Origin: Nocardioides sp.
Lineage (GTDB): Bacteria; Actinomycetota; Actinomycetes; Propionibacteriales; Nocardioidaceae
Assembly (NCBI RefSeq): GCF_030019515.1
Contig: NZ_JASEEQ010000017.1
Span: 1 to 64,000 of the forward strand
Direction of reading: 5' to 3'
DNA: 64,000 nt
Part shown: piece by piece, positions 49,301-55,403 of the stretch
How the letters are laid out: every line of letters begins with the position of its first letter
How positions within the stretch are numbered: the first letter of the stretch is position 1
Made by a program: the position numbers and the translations under genes
The notes under the pieces: model-generated
The model's database searches: none
Seen by the model: the letters and a program-made list of their open reading frames with translations, nothing else
Told to the model about the DNA's origin: nothing

Positions 49301-50036
49301 CGGGGCGTTCGCCAGCGGCGCCCGCGGCACCCGTCAGTCCGACCCGCGGTTCGCGCGGTTCGCCGGCCTGCCTGCCGCGCCGGTCTCCAGCATCCAGCTC
49401 AAGCCGAACAACCCGAACGTCGCCGTGCTGGCGCTGTTCGGCCGCGGCGTGTGGACCTACACCTTCGCGACGAAGTACCCGGTGCCGGACAACCCCGGCC
49501 CGCAGGTCCCCACCGTCGGCACCGTGGTGAAGGCGTGGGACTTCGAGGCCGACGCCCAGGGCTGGACCGCCGACGGCCTGCCGAGCACCTGGACCCGGGA
49601 GCAGCCCGGCCACGGGTCGGGCACGGCCGAGGACGCGGACGGCTTCGCGTTCGACGTCGCCGGCCCGCTGAACTACCTCGACAACGCCGACACCACCCTG
49701 ACCTCGCCCGCGACCGCGGTGCCGGCCGGCACCGGCGTGCTGCGCTGGTCGATGCGGCTCGACACCGAGGGCGGGTTCGACCCGGTCACGGCGCAGGTCT
49801 CCACGGACGGCGGCACGACCTGGGCGACGCTCGGCACCTACTCGGGCAAGAACCCGGACGCGCCGGGCTGGTCGACGTACGCCGTCGCCTTCCCCTCGCC
49901 GGGCGGTGACGTGCAGGTCCGGTTCCACTTCACCTCGGACTCGCTGTGCTCCGCTCTCGGTGGCCCGGTGTGCTCGTCGACGGACGGGTGGGACGGCGTG
50001 CACGTCGATGACGTGACCCTCGGAACCACGGACTGA
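46377..50036 (+). CDS. Large exported BNR/sialidase-like beta-propeller protein
   Basis: 1219 residues. ATG 46377 with AGGAG at 46366-46370; a signal peptide at 1-33. An acidic, Glu-rich segment (about 50-100) comes next. Residues 190-1040 contain repeated propeller motifs such as GNGGIWRSDDLAAHWTD, KGLYGSVDGGRSYRNL and GIYVSTDFGGTWTEL: the S-x-D-x-G-x-x-W Asp boxes of BNR/sortilin-type folds. A jelly-roll domain (1060-1215, AWDFEADAQGWTADG with a late DGVHVDDV) resembles immune-inhibitor-A-type carbohydrate- or metal-binding modules. It is probably a secreted glycan-directed or adhesive protein; no sialidase Arg triad was identified. Confidence 0.8.
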   Translation: MPNSLRMRWFALALALALVTSLVAAVLLTRPDRAIAGAEACAPGFQPVDDALREVRAEMRTEGEYAEEADHDAEAEREAAAEHEAGEEHEGDSELVREAVRELPMLRGTDPADWDHLCVVSKRPESLKELNALFETRAMARLAPYGAYRDGAGYAAARQAATLRTTPAASGRARQYGHGPLIVDDPAYPEVNGLGLADNMGRIDSFALDPAHQRIFAAVGNGGIWRSDDLAAHWTDATGDLPTTVTGAVGWTRYRGGRLIALTGEPTFGASAYTGLGAYWSGDLGRHWTRAKGVPAGALGFAVAVDPASPAKVYLATQKGLYGSVDGGRSYRNLRLPTGPCAGVTNTAERPECALANVVTDVVVATKGGVGTSTRAGTVVATVGWRGGQRTNPDGSVQSPHNGVYRSATGKAGSFRRLATSGFAAPDAIGRVELGNAVGPEQDHDILYAVVQDANLLNHGGVAGIDAPDELGPPPVGTTVLNGIYVSTDFGGTWTELASGTSLTADPTTGSALIGTGTAIGYQPGVQGWYNQWIQPDPTRADANGVPTRLAFGLEELWTNDLGQAGTPLDGSVPVHFVVAGKYFGGDSCLLLSAGLPACPTDRDPTDDGSTTHPDQQDGLWIPDPGVAGGVQLVVGNDGGAYRYRFEDDPDGELDNGHWGPGDQTGFDTLMPYFAAMANDGTVYAGLQDNGNLKIDGKTRKQYETYGGDGFFSAVDPFDSKTAYEEYTNGAISVTVDGGTSWAGIDPGLTASKFSNPFAMDPTNAKHLVTAGREVVETLIGASTTSGMTDAADADASTTTWRKVFDLGTRSAPGDAGAASSSADPDNSMSAIATRRNATYVGFCGFCDTLNKLSTTASLFRNGLATNVGGGAAAAAGTAAGWHVVKPTGLPNRYITSIAIDPKDQKTVYVTLGGYTRRWLPPGAVGDANAQIGSGHLFVSHDAGRHFRDISGNLPDSPASWVTVRRHQLLVGTDVGAFASGARGTRQSDPRFARFAGLPAAPVSSIQLKPNNPNVAVLALFGRGVWTYTFATKYPVPDNPGPQVPTVGTVVKAWDFEADAQGWTADGLPSTWTREQPGHGSGTAEDADGFAFDVAGPLNYLDNADTTLTSPATAVPAGTGVLRWSMRLDTEGGFDPVTAQVSTDGGTTWATLGTYSGKNPDAPGWSTYAVAFPSPGGDVQVRFHFTSDSLCSALGGPVCSSTDGWDGVHVDDVTLGTTD

Positions 50037-50158
50037 GGGCCACCGGGCGGCCCGCGGCTCCGTCGCGGGCCGCCCTCCCACGCCCTGGCCCGCGTCCTGG
50101 CCCGTGTCCTGGCCTGCGTGTTGGCCTGGGTGTTGGGGGAGTCTTGACGCGACGGCAG

Positions 50159-50563
50159 ATGCTCGGCAAGCGTGCCCGCATGAGGCGTGCCCCGCACGAG
50201 AACGTGGCGACCGTGCTGGTCGACCCTGGGGTGCTGCACGAGCTCGAGGTGCACCTGATGTCGCTGGACCTGTGGGTCTGGCCGATCGCGACCTCGCCGG
50301 TGTACCCCGACGGCCCGCGCGCCGCGTTCCAGATCCGCCGCCGGATGCTGGTCGCCCGGCGCGGCGCCTGGGACGACGCCGCGACCTGGACGCCGGTGTG
50401 GATCGCATTCGGCGAGACCTGGCAGCAGGGCGCGGAGCCGCTGCCCTGGGCGGCCCACGCGACCCTGTGGCGCACCCTCGAGAGGTACACCGGGCGGGTC
50501 CGCTACCGGCTCGGCCTGGGCGGCATACCGCGGCTCGAGATCCCGCGCGAGCGCACCGCCTGA
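50159..50563 (+). CDS. Hypothetical protein, about 134 aa
   Basis: A basic N-terminus (MLGKRARMRRAPHENVATVLV) is followed by strand-rich sequence (ELEVHLMSLDLWVWPIA, then RVRYRLGLGGIPRLEIP) with many Trp. No family is recognised. The frame opens at a TTG (50144) only two bases after GGGGGAG, too close to use; ATG 50159 or ATG 50180 are the candidate starts. Codon bias is normal for the genome. It follows the propeller gene by 122 bp in the same direction. Confidence 0.6.
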   Translation: MLGKRARMRRAPHENVATVLVDPGVLHELEVHLMSLDLWVWPIATSPVYPDGPRAAFQIRRRMLVARRGAWDDAATWTPVWIAFGETWQQGAEPLPWAAHATLWRTLERYTGRVRYRLGLGGIPRLEIPRERTA

Positions 50564-50643
50564 CCGTCGATCCCACGCCTCATGCCCCACGCCCGATGCC
50601 TCACGCCCCATGATCGCGGCCGCGGCCGCGGGTGCACGGGGTT

Positions 50644-50704
50644 GTCGTTTGGTCACCAACGACAATCCGGGCGCGTTCCGGGCCGCCGTTGGTGACCAAA
50701 CGAC
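50644..50704. repeat. Perfect 18-bp inverted repeat with 25-nt loop
   Basis: GTCGTTTGGTCACCAACG at 50644-50661 is matched exactly by its complement at 50687-50704. It lies 80 bp after the stop of the hypothetical gene and 113 bp before the first leader ORF. It could be a terminator or a mobile palindromic unit. GGTCACC at its centre resembles the GGGTCACCG of the 51-nt repeat family, but the rest differs. Confidence 0.8.
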
Positions 50705-50817
50705 GCCCGGCGGCGCCGGCGGGCGGGGAGAAGGTCCCGGCGGAGGCGGGACCAAAGACCCTGCGTCGATCCGGGCCGACCGGGCATCCTGGCCGTTCGG
50801 CATCCCCAGGAGGCACC

Positions 50818-50955
50818 GTGATCCCCCGTGCGCAGCGAGAGGCAGCTGCCCGCCCGCTGTCGGTGCCGCTCGTCCGTCGCCGGGCCGTGGACCACTGCCA
50901 CGTCCGGTCGGCGCTGTGTCGCCCGCGCTGTCGAATGCTCCGTCGAGACAGCTGA
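50818..50955 (+). CDS. Leader peptide ORF 1 of the cys locus, 45 aa
   Basis: GTG 50818 stands four bases after a perfect AGGAGG (50808-50813). Residues 20-36 read [17 protein letters not shown], almost the same as in the second leader. The peptide ends with a third Cys and an Arg-rich tail. Actinobacterial cys operons often start with short ORFs ending in a V-D-x-x-x-x-x-S-A-x-C-R motif, so this is probably a leader whose translation through Cys codons reports cysteine supply. The 37 bases 50887-50923 are identical to 51121-51157 in ORF 2. Confidence 0.7.
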   Translation: MIPRAQREAAARPLSVPLVRRRAVDHCHVRSALCRPRCRMLRRDS

Positions 50956-51039
50956 GCGCTCGCTCCGTCACCGCGCCCTCGCGCGGGCGGGATCGGGCGC
51001 GCCCCGACCCAGCCGCCGCCTACGCGTGAAGGACCACCC

Positions 51040-51165
51040 ATGACCGCCCACGACGACCAGCCGGTCGCCGAGCTCGTCGAGCCGTTCGTCGCCCCCGTAC
51101 CGCTGATCCGTCGCCGCGTCGTGGACCACTGCCACGTCCGGTCGGCGCTGTGTCGCCTGCGCTGA
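51040..51165 (+). CDS. Leader peptide ORF 2 of the cys locus, 41 aa
   Basis: ATG 51040 follows AAGGA (51029-51033). The peptide has an acidic first half ([20 protein letters not shown]) and ends [19 protein letters not shown], with Cys codons TGC and TGT and the stop two codons after the last motif Arg. Seven bases after the stop, GCCCCGGGC (51172-51180) can pair with the same sequence at 51186-51194 (one C-C mismatch, loop TCGCG), a possible attenuator hairpin. Its ribosome site and start context are nearly identical to those of cysK, showing that the region arose by tandem duplication. Confidence 0.72.
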   Translation: MTAHDDQPVAELVEPFVAPVPLIRRRVVDHCHVRSALCRLR

Positions 51166-51248
51166 GCACCCGCCCCGGGCTCGCGGCCCCGGGCCTCCCA
51201 GCGCGCACCCCGACCAGACCGCCCCCGTACCGCAGTGAAGGACCACTC

Positions 51249-52178
51249 ATGAACATCTACGACGACGTCACCCAGCTCGTCGGCAACACCCCGCTCGTCC
51301 GGCTCAACCGGGTCGTCGGCGACGCCGGCGCCACCGTGCTGGCCAAGCTCGAGTTCTACAACCCCGCCAACAGCGTCAAGGACCGGATCGGCGTCGCGAT
51401 GATCGACGCCGCCGAGGCCGCCGGCGTGCTCGCCCCCGGCGGCACCGTCGTCGAGGCGACCTCCGGCAACACCGGCATCGCGCTCGCGATGGTCGGGGCC
51501 GCGCGCGGCTACCGCGTCGTGCTGACCATGCCCGAGACGATGTCCCGGGAGCGCCGCGCCCTGCTCCGCGCCTTCGGCGCCGAGCTGGTGCTGACTCCCG
51601 GCAGCGAGGGCATGAACGGCGCGGTGCGCCGGGCTGAGGAGATCGCGGAGACGACCGGTGCCGTGCCGGTGCGCCAGTTCGCGAACGCCGCCAACCCGGC
51701 CGTCCACCGCGACACCACCGCCGAGGAGATCTGGAAGGACACTGACGGCGGGGTCGACATCCTGGTCGCCGGCATCGGCACCGGCGGCACGATCACCGGC
51801 GTCGGCCAGCTCCTCAAGGAGCGCAAGCCCGACGTGCAGGTGATCGGCGTCGAGCCGGCCGAGTCGCCGATCCTCAACGGCGGCGCGCCCGGCCCGCACA
51901 AGATCCAGGGCCTGGGAGCGAACTTCGTCCCCGAGGTCCTCGACACCACCGTGTACGACGAGGTGCTCGACGTACCGGTCGAGGAGGCCGTGACCTGGGC
52001 CCGGCGCGCGGCGACCGAGGAGGGGCTGCTGGTCGGCCTGTCGTCGGGTGCCGCGATCTCGGCGGCCGTCCAGGTCGCGCAGCGACCGGAGAACGCGGGC
52101 CGCACCATCGTGGTGATCGTGCCGTCCTTCGGCGAGCGCTACCTCTCGACGCTGCTGTTCGAGGGCCTGGTGGACTGA
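51249..52178 (+). CDS. cysK: Cysteine synthase A
   Basis: O-acetylserine sulfhydrylase: sulfide plus O-acetylserine to cysteine, PLP-dependent. In 309 residues, PLP Lys44 lies in NPANSVKDR, the substrate loop in [10 protein letters not shown], the phosphate-binding GTGGTITG near 177-184, and the C-terminal Ser of LSSGAA. The ATG follows GAAGGA. The two leader ORFs and a hairpin lie directly upstream, so expression is probably controlled by cysteine-dependent attenuation. cysE follows after two bases, giving the complete serine-to-cysteine pathway. Confidence 0.97.
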   Translation: MNIYDDVTQLVGNTPLVRLNRVVGDAGATVLAKLEFYNPANSVKDRIGVAMIDAAEAAGVLAPGGTVVEATSGNTGIALAMVGAARGYRVVLTMPETMSRERRALLRAFGAELVLTPGSEGMNGAVRRAEEIAETTGAVPVRQFANAANPAVHRDTTAEEIWKDTDGGVDILVAGIGTGGTITGVGQLLKERKPDVQVIGVEPAESPILNGGAPGPHKIQGLGANFVPEVLDTTVYDEVLDVPVEEAVTWARRAATEEGLLVGLSSGAAISAAVQVAQRPENAGRTIVVIVPSFGERYLSTLLFEGLVD

Positions 52179-52180
52179 CC

Positions 52181-52798
52181 ATGAGCATCCCGACGCTCGT
52201 CACCTCGGCGCTCGTCGCGCCGCCGCCGGGCCCGGTGCGATGGCGGGACCGGCTGCGCGAGGACCTACGCACCGCGCGGGAGCGGGACCCCGCCGCCCGG
52301 TCCACCCCCGAGCTGGTGCTCGCCTACCCGGGCCTGCACGCCGTCTGGCTGCACCGGCTCGCCCACCGGCTGTGGCACCGGCCCGGTGGCCGGCTGGCCG
52401 CCCGCCTGGTCTCGCACGCCGGCCGGGCGCTGACCGGCATCGAGATCCACCCCGGCGCCACGATCGGGCGCCGCCTGTTCATCGACCACGGCATGGGGGT
52501 GGTGATCGGGGAGACCGCGGTCGTCGGCGACGACGTGCTGATGTACCACGGCGTCACGCTCGGCAGCCGGTCGACGGCGCCCGGCCGCCGGCACCCGGTG
52601 GTCGGCGACGGCGTGGTGATCGGCGCCGGCGCCCGCGTCCTGGGCCCGATCGTCGTCGGCGCCGGAGCTCGGGTCGGGGCGAACTCGGTCGTGGTCCGCG
52701 ACGTGGTACCGGGCAGCACTGTGCTCGGCATCCCCGCTCGCGTGCCCGGCCAACTCGGCGACCAGCTCGGCGACATCGACCCGGCGCTGCTGATCTGA
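52181..52798 (+). CDS. cysE: Serine O-acetyltransferase
   Basis: Makes O-acetylserine from serine and acetyl-CoA, the substrate of CysK. 205 residues of the EpsC-like short form. The N-terminal helices include [13 protein letters not shown] and [17 protein letters not shown], and the left-handed beta-helix of hexapeptide repeats contains [28 protein letters not shown] with the catalytic His pair region and LGSRST. The last residue is Ile, as in SATs whose C-terminal tail docks into CysK to form the cysteine synthase complex; this is an inference. Confidence 0.95.
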   Translation: MSIPTLVTSALVAPPPGPVRWRDRLREDLRTARERDPAARSTPELVLAYPGLHAVWLHRLAHRLWHRPGGRLAARLVSHAGRALTGIEIHPGATIGRRLFIDHGMGVVIGETAVVGDDVLMYHGVTLGSRSTAPGRRHPVVGDGVVIGAGARVLGPIVVGAGARVGANSVVVRDVVPGSTVLGIPARVPGQLGDQLGDIDPALLI

Positions 52799-52831
52799 GC
52801 CGGCGCAGCGGCTCGTGGTCACGTCCGGCCG

Positions 52832-52882
52832 GCGGTGTCCCAGCAACCGACCTGTCGCCCCGAACGGTTGCTGCCGCACCGC
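52832..52882. repeat. 51-nt palindromic repeat unit
   Basis: GCGGTG-TCCCAG-CAACCG-N15-CGGTTG-CTGCCG-CACCGC, exactly 51 nt; all four 6-nt arm blocks match the consensus. It sits in the 114-bp gap between the convergent cysE and regulator genes and may also end transcription. Confidence 0.85.
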
Positions 52883-52912
52883 CCGCCCGCCCCGGCCACG
52901 CCCGGCGAGCCG

Positions 52913-53614
52913 TCAGGCGGGCCCGCCGGCCGCGAGGTGGGCGATGCAGCGGCTGGGCTCCACCAGCGGCTCGAGGTCGGTCGCCTGCACGGTGGCGCCG
53001 GTCTGCTGGAGGATGCCGCGCATCAGGCCCAGGTGGACGGCGCAGACGACCTCGTGGTGCTGCTCGGCGACCTCGAGGAACGGGCAGTGGCTGACCTCCA
53101 GGCGCAGGTCGCCCGGCTCGTCGACGACGCGGGAGTCGAAGCCGATCCGGTCGAGCGTGTCGACGAGCAGCACCAACGACTCGGAGCGGTCCGTGCGCCG
53201 GTACGGCGGTGCCGCCGGGGCGAGGTAGCGGCCCCACGCCTCGCCGGCCTCCTCGGCGGCGGCCGACGGCTCCGGCAGCCGGCCGGTGAGGACGGTGGTG
53301 AGGATCTCCGCCAGCAGCCGGTAGCTGCGGTGGGTGACGGGCGGCGCGGCCGGCGCGACCGCGTAGAGCACCTTGGGCCGGCCGGGCGTGCTGCGGTCCT
53401 CGCGCTCGCGGACGACCAGTGCGTCCTCCGCGAGCGCGTCGAGGTGGAACCGGGCGGAGTTCACGTGCAGCCCGAGCCGGGCACCGACCGCGGACGCGGT
53501 CATCGGCTCGCCGGCGTCCTGGAGGAGCGCGAGCACCCGGGCGCGCGTCGGCCCGAGCCCGTGCGCCGGGTCGTCGCTGCGCCGCGCGTCCTCGCTGCTC
53601 GTCGGCCGTTCCAT
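52913..53614 (-). CDS. HTH regulator with C-terminal Cys cluster (SufR-like layout)
   Basis: 233 residues from ATG 53614. An N-terminal winged helix (about 22-90: TRARVLALLQDAGEPMTASAV, then LHVNSARFHLDALAEDALV) is of the ArsR/DeoR type. The C-terminal domain has Cys177 (SHCPFLE), Cys191 (VVCAVHLGLMRG) and Cys223 (SRCIAH) with nearby His, spaced C-x13-C-x31-C. This recalls SufR-type regulators that hold an iron-sulfur cluster, though the exact SufR spacing is not present. Next to ferredoxin, hemerythrin and NO reductase genes, an NO- or Fe-S-sensing role is plausible. It is separated by 64 bp from the DsbA-like gene on the same strand. Confidence 0.72.
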   Translation of the reverse strand: MERPTSSEDARRSDDPAHGLGPTRARVLALLQDAGEPMTASAVGARLGLHVNSARFHLDALAEDALVVREREDRSTPGRPKVLYAVAPAAPPVTHRSYRLLAEILTTVLTGRLPEPSAAAEEAGEAWGRYLAPAAPPYRRTDRSESLVLLVDTLDRIGFDSRVVDEPGDLRLEVSHCPFLEVAEQHHEVVCAVHLGLMRGILQQTGATVQATDLEPLVEPSRCIAHLAAGGPA

Positions 53615-53678
53615 CGAGCGCCATCGTTCCACGCCGCCGGGCCCGTGCGGTCCGGGCCGGCGCGGCGCGGCGGGGCGC

Positions 53679-54368
53679 TCAGCCGGCATGGGGCAGCGCC
53701 GGGGTCCGGCTCCACCGGCGATCGGCGGTACGGCGGAGCAGCTCGTCGGCCAGCCGCGCCACGGCTGCGGCCCCGGAGAGCGGCGCCTCGTCGTCGAGGA
53801 CCAGCACGGGGAGCGCGTCGAGCCCGGTCGCTCGCCACTCGCGCGTCCAGCGCGCGACCAGGTGCCGGGGAGCGGGTGCGACCGGGTCGTCGCCCACCAC
53901 GGCGTAGCCCCAGTCCGCGCGCGGGTGGCCCGGCGGCCAGCCGCTGCGGATCGCGTCGACGACCAGGGTGTGCACCACCTGCGCGTCGCCGACGTCGCAC
54001 CCGTGCGCCCAGAACGCGTCGAAGAGGAGGTGCCGGACCAGCTCGGCCGCGCCGGCGGCGTACGCCTCGGCGTAGCCGGTGACCGCGGCGGCTGCCGTCT
54101 CCGGGACGAAGCCGGCCAGGGCGTAGGGCAGCCCCTCGTCGGCGCGCAGCCCGGCGGCGACCAGGTCCAGCTCCCGGCGCACGACGGGGAACCGGTCCGT
54201 GCCGGTCCGCGCGTCGTGCGCCGGGGCTCGCACCGCCCGCCAGTCGACCCGCAGGCCGGCGGCCACCAGGGCGTCCACGCGCCGCGAGGCCAGGTAGCTC
54301 CACGGGCAGGTGAAGTCGCCGTAGAGCACGAGCTGGCCGGTCGTGGAGCTGGTCGCCTGGCGGGTCAT
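53679..54368 (-). CDS. DsbA/FrnE-like thioredoxin-fold protein
   Basis: 229 residues. LVLYGDFTCPWSYLASRR at the start is the thioredoxin-like strand and active-site turn with Cys21-Pro-Trp-Ser24, one Cys only, like 2-hydroxychromene-2-carboxylate isomerase/FrnE-type proteins. A helical insertion fills 90-170, and the cis-Pro region is LDALPVLVLDDEAP. No signal peptide, so it acts in the cytoplasm. GGGAGGAG precedes ATG 54368. It is divergent from the ferredoxin-NO-reductase operon and shares its AT-rich promoter region, suggesting joint control. Confidence 0.8.
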   Translation of the reverse strand: MTRQATSSTTGQLVLYGDFTCPWSYLASRRVDALVAAGLRVDWRAVRAPAHDARTGTDRFPVVRRELDLVAAGLRADEGLPYALAGFVPETAAAAVTGYAEAYAAGAAELVRHLLFDAFWAHGCDVGDAQVVHTLVVDAIRSGWPPGHPRADWGYAVVGDDPVAPAPRHLVARWTREWRATGLDALPVLVLDDEAPLSGAAAVARLADELLRRTADRRWSRTPALPHAG

Positions 54369-54401
54369 TGGGGTCTCCTCCCGAAGCCGCGGACGTGCTA
54401 C

Positions 54402-54436
54402 TTTCGTTTCTACAACAGTTTCGTCTAAACAACCAG
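54402..54436. promoter_or_regulatory. Direct-repeat operator in the divergent NO-module promoter
   Basis: Two adjacent, similar 17-18 bp copies, TTTCGTTTCTACAACAG (54402-54418) and TTTCGTCTAAACAACCAG (54419-54436), form the most AT-rich patch for kilobases, between the DsbA-like and ferredoxin genes. Side-by-side direct repeats of this period fit a regulator bound twice on the same DNA face and overlapping the promoter elements. Confidence 0.6.
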
Positions 54437-54457
54437 TGTCGGACCTGAGGAGGGTCG

Positions 54458-54802
54458 ATGGCGTACGTGATCGGCGAGCCGTGCATCGATGTGATGGACC
54501 GGGCGTGCGTGGACGAGTGCCCGGTCGACTGCATCTACGAGGGGGCGCGGTCGCTCTACATCCAGCCGGACGAGTGCGTGGACTGCGGCGCCTGCGAGCC
54601 GGTCTGCCCGGTCGAGGCGATCTACTACGAGGACGACTTGCCCGCCGTGCTCCAGCCCTACCAGGATGACAACGCGCGGTTCTTCTCCGAGGTGCTGCCC
54701 GGACGCGACCAGGCGATCGGCGCGCCCGGCGGCGCCGCGAAGCTGGGCGCCTTCGGTGTCGACACCGCGCTGGTCGCCTCGCGTCCACCACGAGAGGGCT
54801 GA
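54458..54802 (+). CDS. fdxA: 7Fe ferredoxin
   Basis: 114 residues with the full 7Fe pattern: Cys9, Cys17 and Cys50 for a [3Fe-4S] cluster; Cys21, Cys40, Cys43 and Cys46 for a [4Fe-4S] cluster; Cys25 is extra. It begins AYVIGEPCIDVMDRACVDEC like Mycobacterium/Streptomyces FdxA. The C-terminal 60 residues are the usual tail. A GAGGAGG ribosome site precedes the ATG. It is the first gene of the plus-strand NO module and could carry electrons to, or be protected by, the proteins that follow. Confidence 0.93.
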   Translation: MAYVIGEPCIDVMDRACVDECPVDCIYEGARSLYIQPDECVDCGACEPVCPVEAIYYEDDLPAVLQPYQDDNARFFSEVLPGRDQAIGAPGGAAKLGAFGVDTALVASRPPREG

Positions 54803-54805
54803 GCG

Positions 54806-55306
54806 ATGGCTGAACCGGGCACCGATCCCGAGCTGGACCACGGCGAGACCCCGAGCATCGCCGCCCTGCTCGAGGCCGAGCACCACGAGATCGACGACGG
54901 CATCGAGACCTTCCTCGAGGGGCTCGCCCGGGGCGAGCTGCCGCTGCCGCAGCTCGCCCGGGCGGGCGCCGCGCTGCGCCGCCACATCTACCTGGAGGAG
55001 GAGTTCCTCTTCCCGCCGCTGCGCGCCGCCGGGATGCTCGCGCCGGTGCTCGTGATGCTCCGCGAGCACGGCGAGATCTGGCAGACCCTGGACGCGATCG
55101 ACGACCTGGACGGGGCCACCGACCCCGACGGCCTGCGCGAGCGGTGCCGCGAGCTGCTCGACCGGCTCGCCGAGCACAACGCCAAGGAGGAGCCGATCAT
55201 CTACCCGCGCGGGGACGCCGTACTCGACGCCGAGCAGACCGCCGAGCTGCTCGACTACATCGACTCCGGAGAGCTCCCGGAGGGCTGGGTCTGCGCGCAG
55301 GCGTGA
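54806..55306 (+). CDS. Hemerythrin-like (HHE) domain protein
   Basis: 166 residues, an up-down four-helix HHE domain: AEHHEIDDG (His26, His27), LRRHIYLEEEFLFP (His60, Glu64), LREHGEIW (His87) and LAEHNAKEEPIIYP (His123). These provide a di-iron site as in hemerythrins and RIC-type iron-sulfur repair proteins. It lacks the ScdA N-terminal domain. It starts three bases after the ferredoxin stop and precedes the NO reductase, so NO or O2 binding or iron repair during nitrosative stress is likely. Confidence 0.85.
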   Translation: MAEPGTDPELDHGETPSIAALLEAEHHEIDDGIETFLEGLARGELPLPQLARAGAALRRHIYLEEEFLFPPLRAAGMLAPVLVMLREHGEIWQTLDAIDDLDGATDPDGLRERCRELLDRLAEHNAKEEPIIYPRGDAVLDAEQTAELLDYIDSGELPEGWVCAQA

Positions 55307-55403
55307 CGGCCCGCTGGGCATCGCCGGCGCCGCCGCGACGGTTCACAAGACCGGTGCGGCCCGCTACGTTGACCGGGAATCGTCGACTTTCGGGAGCGGC
55401 CTC

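Noticed and set aside
46362-50576. A 1404-codon minus-strand open frame opposite the exported propeller gene
   Set aside because: Arg/Gly/Ala-rich low-complexity translation with no domain, while the plus strand has a ribosome site, signal peptide and Asp boxes.
50829-50940. Alternative GTG (50829) for leader ORF 1
   Set aside because: It is in another frame and would lose the conserved [11 protein letters not shown] motif; GTG 50818 has the AGGAGG site.
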